From: Williamsia limnetica
Lineage (GTDB): Bacteria; Actinomycetota; Actinomycetes; Mycobacteriales; Mycobacteriaceae
NCBI RefSeq assembly: GCF_003217475.1
Contig: NZ_QJSP01000012.1
Span: 62,001-126,000 of the forward strand
Reading direction: 5' to 3'
Length of the DNA stretch: 64,000 bases
The notes beneath the pieces are model-generated. The model was not told where the DNA came from, did not search any database, and was given only the letters and a program-made list of their open reading frames with translations. The translations under genes and the position numbers were made by a program. Positions 55,698 to 64,000 of this stretch are shown one piece after another (the stretch's first letter is position 1; every line of letters starts with the position of its first letter).

Positions 55698-55811
55698 CGT
55701 CGCCGGTCGGCGTGTCGGCCACGCGGTGATCGCAGCCCGGTGATCGGGCCGTCCGTCGCCGCGGTGTCCCGCTCGATCTCGTGTCGGTGCCCGCCCGTAG
55801 GCTCGGCGGAC

Positions 55812-56618
55812 GTGACGACAATCGTGACCACGATCAACGCAAACGGCATCCGCGCGGCCGTGAAAGAACGATCTGAGCGCAATCTCGGATTGCTGCCCTG
55901 GCTGCGCGATACCGACACCGATCATGTTCTCCTGCAGGAGACCAGGGCCACCGAGGAGCAGACGTTCGACGCGCTGGCACCGGCCCTGGCCGATGGCTGG
56001 CACCTGTGCATGAGCGAGGCGGCCATCAAAGGACATTCAGGGGTGGCGATCTTGTCCCGGACCGAACCGGACAAGGTCCGGCGTGGTTTCGGCAGCGACG
56101 AGTTCGACACCACCGGGCGCTACCTCGAGGCCGACTTCGGTGATCTGACCGTCGCCAGCCTGTATCTCCCGAAGGGTGCCGCCGACGGCCCGAAGCGGGA
56201 TGAGAAATTCCGGTTCCTCGACGAGTTCGCCGCACACCTCGGCACCCTCGCGCGCAAACGTCGCGACGTCGTCGTCGGCGGCGACTGGAACATCGCGCCC
56301 ACCGAACTGGATCTGAAGAACGCCAAGGGCAACGTGAAGAACCCAGGCTTCCTGCCGGAAGAACGTGCCTGGGTGGCAGACCTCCTCGACAGCGGCTGGA
56401 ACGATGTCGCTCGCGAACTCGCCGGGGACGTCGCCGGTCCGTATTCCTGGTGGAGCTGGCGCGGCAAGGCATTCGACAACGACGCCGGCTGGCGAATCGA
56501 CTACCAGCTGGCGAACAAGCGGATGGCGGCGAAGGCCACCAAGTCCTACGTGCACCGCGCCGACGCTTACGACCTGCGGTGGTCCGACCATGCGCCGGTC
56601 ACGGTGGAGTACTCGTAA
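55812..56618 (+). CDS. xthA: Exodeoxyribonuclease III family nuclease
   Basis: A 268-aa endonuclease/exonuclease/phosphatase-fold protein for AP-site cleavage in base-excision repair. Motifs: TTINANGIRAA, VLLQETRA, GHSGVAILSR, VGGDWNIAPTELDLKN and RIDYQLA followed by the final DLRWSDHAPVTVEY with catalytic Asp-His. The GTG at 55812 lies 8 nt after TAGGCT, probably a -10. trpS begins 32 bases downstream. Confidence 0.92.
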   Translation: MTTIVTTINANGIRAAVKERSERNLGLLPWLRDTDTDHVLLQETRATEEQTFDALAPALADGWHLCMSEAAIKGHSGVAILSRTEPDKVRRGFGSDEFDTTGRYLEADFGDLTVASLYLPKGAADGPKRDEKFRFLDEFAAHLGTLARKRRDVVVGGDWNIAPTELDLKNAKGNVKNPGFLPEERAWVADLLDSGWNDVARELAGDVAGPYSWWSWRGKAFDNDAGWRIDYQLANKRMAAKATKSYVHRADAYDLRWSDHAPVTVEYS

Positions 56619-56638
56619 AACGGGTCGCGGCCGGATGA

Positions 56639-57691
<1,053 letters not shown>

Positions 57692-57697
57692 GTCGAC

Positions 57698-58822
57698 GTG
57701 ACCAACCGAACGGGGAAACCGATGTCACCTGCAAACGGTCGCGACTCCGCCTCCGTCACAGCCACGGCGTCGGCAGAGGCGGACGCATCTGCGAAGGACA
57801 ACAAGGTCGGCCAGCCGTCGTTCCTCGACAAGCAGCGTGCAGCCCGACCCTGGTTGGACCACCTCGTCGAGGCAGGTCAGCGCTACCAGGGCAGCAAAGG
57901 TGACTACTTTGCCGCCGGGACAACCTATTTCAGTATCTTCGCGCTGTTCCCACTGCTGATGATCGGATTCGCCGCCGCGGGTTTCGTGTTCGTCAACAAC
58001 CCCGATCTCCTCGACCGTGCGAAGGACAAGATCGCGGAGTCGGTGGACGGCAGCATGGGGGAGCAGCTGACCGATCTGATGAACCAGGCCATCGACTCCC
58101 GCGCGACGATCGGTGTCGTCGGGCTGGTGGTTGCGCTCTACGCGGGTCTGGGCTGGATGGCGAACCTGCGGATGGCGTTGACTGTGCAGTGGGGCGCCGA
58201 ACCCGAAGCCGACAGCATGGTGAAGACCAAGCTCGCCGATCTCGCGGCGTTGCTCGGCTTGTTTGCCGCCATGGTGGTCACGTTCGCGCTGTCAGCTCTG
58301 TCGAGCAGTGGTCTGACGGCAAAGATCCTCGAGTGGTTGCAGCTCGATGATCTGCCCGGGGTGTTCATCGCGATCAGGGCGGTTTCCATCGTCCTCTCGA
58401 TCGTCGCATCGTGGTTGCTGTTCACGTGGGTCATCGCGAAGCTGCCGCGCATCGCGTTACCACTGCGCAACGCGGCGAAAGCCGGGCTCCTCACAGCCGT
58501 GGCCTTCGAAATCTTCAAGTTCGTGGCGAGCTTCTACCTCCAGTCCGTGATCACCGGACCCGCGGGCGCGACCTTCGGGCCGATCCTGGGCATCATGGTC
58601 TTCGCGTTCATCACCACGCGAATCATCTTGTTCGCAACAGCGTGGGCAGCGACCGATCCCCGGAACCTGAAGTACGAGCACGCCGCGGTTCCCGATCCGG
58701 TGGTCATCGTTCCGCGAGTAGAGGTCCGTGAAGGCCTCGGTCCGCGCGGCGTCGCTGCCGCGATCGGTACGGGCGTCGTCGCTGCGGTGGGCATCTCGGC
58801 GGCAACCCGCCGCAGACGCTAG
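57698..58822 (+). CDS. YihY/BrkB family membrane protein
   Basis: A 374-aa inner-membrane protein with about six helices between residues 75 and 325. YFAAGTTYFSIFALFPLLMIGFAAAGFVF is the family start; the old RNase BN label for this family is wrong. The N-terminal 60 residues are polar, and the end is a short Ala-rich hydrophobic stretch followed by RRRR-like residues. Equivalent to Rv3335c beside trpS. Function unknown. Confidence 0.88.
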   Translation: MTNRTGKPMSPANGRDSASVTATASAEADASAKDNKVGQPSFLDKQRAARPWLDHLVEAGQRYQGSKGDYFAAGTTYFSIFALFPLLMIGFAAAGFVFVNNPDLLDRAKDKIAESVDGSMGEQLTDLMNQAIDSRATIGVVGLVVALYAGLGWMANLRMALTVQWGAEPEADSMVKTKLADLAALLGLFAAMVVTFALSALSSSGLTAKILEWLQLDDLPGVFIAIRAVSIVLSIVASWLLFTWVIAKLPRIALPLRNAAKAGLLTAVAFEIFKFVASFYLQSVITGPAGATFGPILGIMVFAFITTRIILFATAWAATDPRNLKYEHAAVPDPVVIVPRVEVREGLGPRGVAAAIGTGVVAAVGISAATRRRR

Positions 58823-58837
58823 GCGCCCGCGACCAGC

Positions 58838-60163
58838 TCAGGAGCGTTTGTTCATTCGCAGGGCCGCGTACACGAGACCGACGACGACGAGTGCCCCGAG
58901 CAGGCCGATGAACAGTCGAACCGTCCAATCGGTGCTGCTCTCGGATGCGGGTGCGGCGACCCGATTGCCCTCTCGTGGCTCGGCGCCGGCGGATTCGGTC
59001 GTCTGCCCCGCCCCGTCGATCAGGGTGCCGATGTTCTGCTCGGCGGGCTGGGCGAATCCGTAGTCGAGCATGGCCTCGGCTTGACGCCAGAACGAACCGG
59101 GCCCGTCGTTGAGCCCGTACATCTGCACGATCAGGATCTGACGACTGTCACGTTCGGCGACTCCGACGTAGGTCTTCCGGGCGTCGTCGGTGTATCCGGT
59201 TTTTCCCGCGACCATACCGGGGTAGCTGTAGAGCAACTGGTTCATGTTGTAGAGGTCGATACCCGGGTCACCTGAAGGCGTGGTCTCCATGGTCGTCTCG
59301 ATCGATGAGTCGGTCCCGTCGGCGTCGGTCGTTTGCGCGGGCATGCCCGGATATCCGGGGAACCGGATCTGGTCGTGTCTCGAGATCTCCACGAACTCGG
59401 GGAACTGCAGGGCCGCGCCGAAGATCAGCGCCTCGTCATACGGCGAGCTGCTCATGCCGGGCCCGTCCAGACCCGACGCAGAGGCGGCGCGGGTGTCGGT
59501 CGCCCCGAGCTCAGCTGCCTTCTCGTTCATCTTCTCGACGGCTGCATCTTGGCCACCGAGTTCGCGGGCGAGCGCATGGGCGCAGTCGTTGCCAGACACC
59601 AGCATCAGGCCGGTGAGCAGATCACGAACCGTGTAGGTACCGCCGGGACCGACGCCGGCGGCATCGCCCTCGACCTCGTCGTCTTCCTGCGTGCCGGTGA
59701 CCGTCGCGTCCAGATCGAGCTCGTCGAGAACCACCAGGGCGAGCAGCACCTTGATGGTGCTGGCCGGGCGATAGCGGCCATGTGGGTCCTTGGCCGCCAG
59801 CACTTTTCCAGCTGTCAGGTCGGCGATCAGCCACCCCGCGGCGGTCAATCCGTCGGGCGCGGGTGCCGCCCCCGGCGCGAGGACGACTCCGCAGCCTCCG
59901 AGGAGGTCGCCGCCCACGGGTGGATCCACGACCGGCAGGGGCGTCGGAGACGGGACACCTGCTGGTACGACCTCTGACTCATCGACGGGCGGGATCGGGG
60001 TGCTCTGGTACGGGCAGTTGTCGGTGACCGTCTCGGGCGCCGGTGCCCCGATCGGTGGCGTCGGCGTGGCCGGTGCGGCTCCGGCGACGGCAGGTCCACT
60101 GACCGATATCAGGAGCATCAGCGACGCCACCAGGATTGAAACGCGCTGTAGTGGTCGGATCAT
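58838..60163 (-). CDS. dacB: D-alanyl-D-alanine carboxypeptidase
   Basis: A 441-aa penicillin-binding protein of the SxxK class that trims peptidoglycan stem peptides. A signal peptide (about 1-29, ending AGAA) leads to a Pro-rich linker, then STIK with Ser135, SGN at 190-192 and KTGYTD. A C-terminal helix (about 412-433) with RMNKRS anchors it in the membrane. A -10-like TACTGT lies 8 nt before the ATG on the minus strand. Corresponds to the dacB1 position in M. tuberculosis. Confidence 0.93.
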   Translation of the reverse strand: MIRPLQRVSILVASLMLLISVSGPAVAGAAPATPTPPIGAPAPETVTDNCPYQSTPIPPVDESEVVPAGVPSPTPLPVVDPPVGGDLLGGCGVVLAPGAAPAPDGLTAAGWLIADLTAGKVLAAKDPHGRYRPASTIKVLLALVVLDELDLDATVTGTQEDDEVEGDAAGVGPGGTYTVRDLLTGLMLVSGNDCAHALARELGGQDAAVEKMNEKAAELGATDTRAASASGLDGPGMSSSPYDEALIFGAALQFPEFVEISRHDQIRFPGYPGMPAQTTDADGTDSSIETTMETTPSGDPGIDLYNMNQLLYSYPGMVAGKTGYTDDARKTYVGVAERDSRQILIVQMYGLNDGPGSFWRQAEAMLDYGFAQPAEQNIGTLIDGAGQTTESAGAEPREGNRVAAPASESSTDWTVRLFIGLLGALVVVGLVYAALRMNKRS

Positions 60164-60279
60164 CGCATGCGACAGTACCGGTCACCGCCCATCCCGGGCG
60201 CGACGGAAGGGTGGAATTCGACTGTTCGGTTCAGTGATTCGCACCGGCGAGTGCGTCTGGGACCCTGCGGCGAGAGGCC

Positions 60280-60285
60280 TACGAT
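60280..60285 (+). promoter_or_regulatory. -10 element of the GH5 lipoprotein gene (leaderless)
   Basis: TACGAT ends exactly 6 nt before the ATG at 60292, as at choD. Confidence 0.55.
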
Positions 60286-60291
60286 GGGGCG

Positions 60292-61434
60292 ATGATCCGC
60301 GGAGCGTATGCCGGTCGACGCCCTGCTGAGCGTCGACGGTTGCCGCACCTGCTCATCACGGCGGTGATCCTGGCGTTGGTTGCCGTCGTGACCGGATGTG
60401 GCGACAGCGGCTCGGATGACGCGAACGGCGCATCTCGCGTGTCGACGACTCCCGATGGCTTACTCCTGGACGGCCGCCCCTGGTGGCCGACCGGATTGAA
60501 CGCATATCAGCTCGGTACCGACTGGACCGTGAACAAGGGCTGCGGGGCACAGGTCGACCTCGACTCCTACTTCGGCTCGTTGCCGGAGGACTCGGTGACC
60601 CGGTTCAACCTCTTCGCGTCGATGGTTGTCGACAAGAACACTCATGAAACCGACTATTCGCGGCTGGATTCGATCTTCGATGCCGCCGGACGACATGATC
60701 AGCTTCTGGTGCCGGTACTGGCCTCGGGTGAAGGTGCTTGCGAGGACGGGAACTTCAAAGATCACCGGTGGTACGCCTCCGGATGGGACGACGTGTCGCC
60801 GGAAGCCGCGCCCATGCCGTATGCCCGCTGGCTCGATACCGCGGTGGCTCGCTGGGGCGCGTCGTCGTCGCTGGCGGGTTGGGAACTGGTGGGTGAACCG
60901 GAGGCGAGCAACTGCGGCGACGCCGCCTGCGCCTGGCAGGGCAGGACCTGTCCCGAGGACGCCGCCCGCGTGCTGCGGGCATTTTTCGATGATGCCGGCG
61001 CCCGCCTGAAGTCGCTCGATCCCGACACCCCGGTCTGGGCCGGGCTCGCCGGTGGCGGGCAGTGCGGAGCCCAGTTCACCGAGTACGCCGACGTCGTCGC
61101 ATCAGCCGGTATCGACGTACTCGACTATCACGACTACGACGCGCAGGAACCGTTACCGGGGAACGACCATGACGGGCTTCAGATGCGGCTGACGCAGGCG
61201 CGGGCTGTGGGCAAGCCCCTGGTCGTCGCCGAGGTCGGACAACCCGCCGGCGGCTGCATCACTTTGCAAGCGCGCGCGGATACCCTCTCGCGCAAGATCT
61301 CTGCCCAGCAGACGGCAGGTACGGCCGGTGCACTCTTCTGGTCGTTCGTGCCCGATCCTCGACTCGGTCAGTGCACCTTGGACATCGGGCCCGGGGACCC
61401 GATGTTCGGGGTCATCCGCAAGCTCGCGAACTGA
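60292..61434 (+). CDS. Glycoside hydrolase family 5-like lipoprotein
   Basis: A 380-aa (beta/alpha)8 glycosidase on the outer face of the membrane. The signal ends in the lipobox VTGC with Cys36. DGRPWWPTGLNAYQ is the first strand, GWELVGEPE holds the acid/base Glu202 and PLVVAEVGQ the nucleophile Glu314, as in endo-mannanase/GH5 enzymes. Several Cys residues could form disulphides. The convergent genes beyond it encode a GT-C and a GT2 glycosyltransferase, so it may trim or process the glycan they make. The substrate is not known. Confidence 0.82.
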   Translation: MIRGAYAGRRPAERRRLPHLLITAVILALVAVVTGCGDSGSDDANGASRVSTTPDGLLLDGRPWWPTGLNAYQLGTDWTVNKGCGAQVDLDSYFGSLPEDSVTRFNLFASMVVDKNTHETDYSRLDSIFDAAGRHDQLLVPVLASGEGACEDGNFKDHRWYASGWDDVSPEAAPMPYARWLDTAVARWGASSSLAGWELVGEPEASNCGDAACAWQGRTCPEDAARVLRAFFDDAGARLKSLDPDTPVWAGLAGGGQCGAQFTEYADVVASAGIDVLDYHDYDAQEPLPGNDHDGLQMRLTQARAVGKPLVVAEVGQPAGGCITLQARADTLSRKISAQQTAGTAGALFWSFVPDPRLGQCTLDIGPGDPMFGVIRKLAN

Positions 61435-61456
61435 GGCTCCCAGCGAGGGTGATCGG

Positions 61457-63151
61457 TCAGTCGTCCACCGAGGCGAGCACCCGATAGATGCGCCACGTCG
61501 GCTGGTCCTCGCCGGCGTTGGGGACCTCGAGCGCGAGTGACGCTATGTCGGCGCCGGTCTCGTACAGCGTCGGATAGCGGAGATTGAGTGCGTCAGATTC
61601 TCCACGCCCGGTGTTCGGAACCGAGAGCAGATACTGCACGTTGCCGGCAGCGGGGTCGTTCAAGATGGTGGTGAAGTCCAGATCGGACGGGACGACGAAA
61701 GTCTTGGGCTTCGACGACGCGACCACGACGGCAAATCCGTACACGGTGTCGGTCAAAACCGATCCCTCGGGTAGGTCGAGACCGTCGAGGTATTCGGCGA
61801 TCTCGCGTTCGGTCGAGAAGGTCGCCGCGATCCGGTGTTCGGTCGCCTTGAGGGCGGTGACATTGTCCGGTTCCGGTGCCAGCACCGCCCCGAGGGCGTA
61901 TTCCTGCGGAGCGTAGTGCGGTTTGCTCATACCCCACGCCGAACTCGGCACGGTGACGGCGAGCAACAGAGCAGCGGCCACGAGCGCAGGCCACTTCGGG
62001 GCGCGACTGATGCGGTGCCGGGGTGCCGGATGCCGCGATGGCGAGAGTGACTGGTCGGGAGCGTATTTCCCGCGGCGCTTGGTGATCGTGCACGCACGGG
62101 CCGGCAGGAGCAGGACGGCCACCGTTGCGGCCATCGGTACGGCAAGGATGTAGAAGCGCAGGAAACCGAAGGTCGAGCCGCTGGCGTAGCTGTAGGCCTG
62201 AAAGGCGAGCACCGCGCCGAAGATCAGTACCGGGACAGCCAGTGGGATCCAGTCGCGGCGCCACCATCCCGCGACCGCCGCGATCAGCACCAGCGGGATC
62301 AAGGTCGGCGCCAGTAGCACGGTCGAGACGAAGGAGAATTCGAGGCCGGGGAGGAACTGATCGGGGGTGTCGGCCCCCGACTGCCGCATGATCGAGGAGT
62401 TTCCGTACTGGGAGCTGAACTGGGCGAACGCCTGTCCCGTGATGAGCCAGCTGGTGGCAGCCCACCCGAGGAACGCGAAGAACCCGGGAAGGGCGACTAA
62501 TCCACCGTCGAGCAGGGCCCGGCGCCAGCGCAGATGCTTGGCGCTGCGGAATGCGGTGATCGACGCCACGAGTATCGCGGCCGTCGCGATGGCGGCGACC
62601 GCGTCGTATCGGGTCAGGTAGCCAAGTCCCAGAGCGACTCCCGCCGCAGCGAGATGGTGTACGTCGTCATCGGTTGCCCAGGCGATCAGTCGGCGAACGG
62701 CCCAGCATGTGAAGAACACGAAAGGGGCTTCACTCATCCCATTGGAACCATAGAAAACGATCATCGGATTGAAGGCGAACAGCGCCGTGATCACCAGGGT
62801 GAACGATCGGGGCAGTCCGCGGTCTGCACCGATACCGAGTACCTGCACCGCTGCGCCCGCCATGAAGAGCGAGGACATGATCACGCCGGAGTACGCGAGT
62901 TCGGTCATGGGTTGCCAGAGCTCGCTGAACCCGATCGTCGGTAGTTGGACGAGCGCGGTCAGGGGCGTGAAGATGAAACCGATTGCCGCGACGTGCGGAT
63001 CGCGACTGAACAGGACTGTCTGCGCTGACGAAACCCGCGACAGCGAGTCGCCGATGATGAAGCCGTGGTGGACGCACAGGTAGTATCCGACGGCCAGATA
63101 CACCGCGGCCGCGATGACGTAGACGAGCGTGCTGAGGCGTCTGCTAAGCAT
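61457..63151 (-). CDS. Polytopic GT-C-like membrane glycosyltransferase
   Basis: A 564-aa protein with about ten to twelve membrane helices and a C-terminal soluble domain of about 140 residues. The first outer loop HHGFIIGDSLSRVSSAQTVL has the acidic residue expected of GT-C enzymes that use polyprenyl-phosphate sugars, and LGLGYLTRYDAVAA is similar to mannosyltransferases of the PMT/ArnT group. The ATG at 63151 overlaps the end of the GT2 gene by 8 bases, so the two are coupled. The specific sugar is unknown. Confidence 0.78.
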   Translation of the reverse strand: MLSRRLSTLVYVIAAAVYLAVGYYLCVHHGFIIGDSLSRVSSAQTVLFSRDPHVAAIGFIFTPLTALVQLPTIGFSELWQPMTELAYSGVIMSSLFMAGAAVQVLGIGADRGLPRSFTLVITALFAFNPMIVFYGSNGMSEAPFVFFTCWAVRRLIAWATDDDVHHLAAAGVALGLGYLTRYDAVAAIATAAILVASITAFRSAKHLRWRRALLDGGLVALPGFFAFLGWAATSWLITGQAFAQFSSQYGNSSIMRQSGADTPDQFLPGLEFSFVSTVLLAPTLIPLVLIAAVAGWWRRDWIPLAVPVLIFGAVLAFQAYSYASGSTFGFLRFYILAVPMAATVAVLLLPARACTITKRRGKYAPDQSLSPSRHPAPRHRISRAPKWPALVAAALLLAVTVPSSAWGMSKPHYAPQEYALGAVLAPEPDNVTALKATEHRIAATFSTEREIAEYLDGLDLPEGSVLTDTVYGFAVVVASSKPKTFVVPSDLDFTTILNDPAAGNVQYLLSVPNTGRGESDALNLRYPTLYETGADIASLALEVPNAGEDQPTWRIYRVLASVDD

Positions 63152-64000
63152 TGCCGCCCTCCGCGCCGCCCGGCGCGTCGTCGCCGGGGTTGACATCGGT
63201 CTTGACCGATAGGCCGTGGAACGTCTTCTCCCAGTAGGACGGATTCCGGATCAGCTGGTAGCACCCCTTCGCCGAGGCGATGCTCATCATCACCCAGTAG
63301 ATGGGAACGGTCAGCGCCGGGACGAGCAGGTCTGGGCGATCGTCTTCCCGAATGGCGATGAGATTCATGTAGATGGTGGCGCCGTTACCGAAGATCAGCG
63401 AGACGAGCGCCGGGAAGTAGATGTACCAGGGGAAGACCTCTCCGATGAATGCCGGCTGGCCGAGGAACCACATCACCGTGATCAGCCAGAAGATCAGGTT
63501 GAGGCAGGCGATGACGGGAGTGCCGGCCAACAACAACGTGAATCGGACGAAGCTGACGGTGCCGATGGCCTTCCACAGGGTGACAGGACGTCGCACGTGG
63601 ACCAGCCACGTCTGCAGATATCCCTTGTACCAGCGTGATCGCTGCCGAATCCAGTTGATGGGGTCGCTGTTGGCCTCCTCCAAGGTCACCGAATCGATCA
63701 CCGCTGTGCGGTAGCCGGTCTCAGCGATACGGACACCGAGGTCGGCGTCTTCGGTGACGTTGAACGGATCCCAGGCACCGATCTCTCGCAGCACAGAACG
63801 TCGTAGGTGGTTGGAGGTGCCACCGAGCGGGATGGGCGCCCGACTACGCATCAAACCGGGCAGCAGATAGCCGAACCACAATCCGTAGTCGTTGGTGAAC
63901 CAACCGGTCAGCAGGTTCTGCCTGCCGTTGTGGAACGCGAGTTTTGCCTGAACACACGCGATGGAATCGTCGCCGTCGGCGAAAGCGAGTACCGCTCGGC
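63144..64000 (-). CDS. GT2 glycosyltransferase, processive type (partial; start beyond the window)
   Basis: The frame stays open to the right edge, so the N terminus is missing. The visible 285 residues hold the middle and end of a cellulose/hyaluronan synthase-like enzyme: AFADGDDSIACVQAKLAF, NVTEDADLGVRIAE (TED) and QRSRWYKG (QxxRW), followed by at least three membrane helices. It probably polymerises a cell-surface glycan from nucleotide sugars. It is coupled to the GT-C gene downstream. Confidence 0.85.
   Translation of the reverse strand, partial: RAVLAFADGDDSIACVQAKLAFHNGRQNLLTGWFTNDYGLWFGYLLPGLMRSRAPIPLGGTSNHLRRSVLREIGAWDPFNVTEDADLGVRIAETGYRTAVIDSVTLEEANSDPINWIRQRSRWYKGYLQTWLVHVRRPVTLWKAIGTVSFVRFTLLLAGTPVIACLNLIFWLITVMWFLGQPAFIGEVFPWYIYFPALVSLIFGNGATIYMNLIAIREDDRPDLLVPALTVPIYWVMMSIASAKGCYQLIRNPSYWEKTFHGLSVKTDVNPGDDAPGGAEGGNA

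Noticed and set aside
54357-56036. 559-codon open frame antisense to the MFS and exonuclease genes
   Set aside because: It spans two well-supported plus-strand genes and shows only low-complexity His/Arg/Asp sequence.

Overview
The window is high-G+C actinobacterial DNA and carries the conserved chromosomal backbone of mycolic-acid actinomycetes (order Mycobacteriales). From left to right the gene order follows M. tuberculosis from the glmS region to the dacB1 region: glmS, nnrD, alr, the t6A genes tsaE-tsaB-rimI-tsaD, groES-groEL1, whiB3, sigD-rsdA, guaB2-guaB3-choD-guaA, imuA'-imuB, a fatty acyl-CoA reductase, dnaE2, trmL, mfpA, folD, metYX, icd1, trpS and dacB. The many interposed genes and the coding style suggest Gordonia or a close relative. 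The genus is an inference; the family-level placement is well supported.

1-13.8 kb: cell-wall precursor and housekeeping genes (GlmS, NAD(P)HX repair, alanine racemase), a tightly overlapping operon for the tRNA t6A modification, a MarR/MFS efflux divergon, and groES-groEL1 behind a CIRCE element. 13.9-24 kb: regulators WhiB3 and SigD with its anti-sigma factor RsdA, then purine synthesis (guaB2, guaB3, guaA) with the GMC oxidase ChoD between them. 24-29 kb: envelope-stress genes, namely a PspC membrane protein whose start is preceded by a ladder of translation-coupled mini-ORFs, a PspC-fused histidine kinase with its LuxR-type regulator, and a Ser/Thr kinase. 29-40 kb: the SOS mutasome (imuA'-imuB and dnaE2, each with a LexA box) flanking a minus-strand operon of fatty acyl-CoA reductase, a D-threonine-aldolase-like PLP enzyme and a lipoprotein serpin.

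40.2-42.2 kb is the most unusual part. A reverse transcriptase is preceded by a roughly 160-nt segment that folds like a retron msr-msd RNA, with an a1/a2 pair of 17 bp including two G.U wobbles. It is followed by a small protein of unknown family. I read this as a retron-like system with a divergent RT and an unrecognised partner.

42.2-64 kb returns to backbone genes: TrmL, a TetR/RidA divergon, MfpA-like pentapeptide protein, FolD, DUF3017, a membrane-anchored Hsp70-like protein, metYX under a SAM-IV riboswitch, a secreted PE-PPE-type esterase, Icd1, an MFS pump, exonuclease III, TrpS, YihY and DacB. It ends in a GH5 lipoprotein / GT-C / GT2 set that looks like exopolysaccharide or wall-glycan synthesis. 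The GT2 gene runs off the right edge. Many genes have a -10 hexamer 5-8 nt before the start codon, as expected for leaderless mRNAs. No tRNA, rRNA, CRISPR array or insertion sequence was seen.
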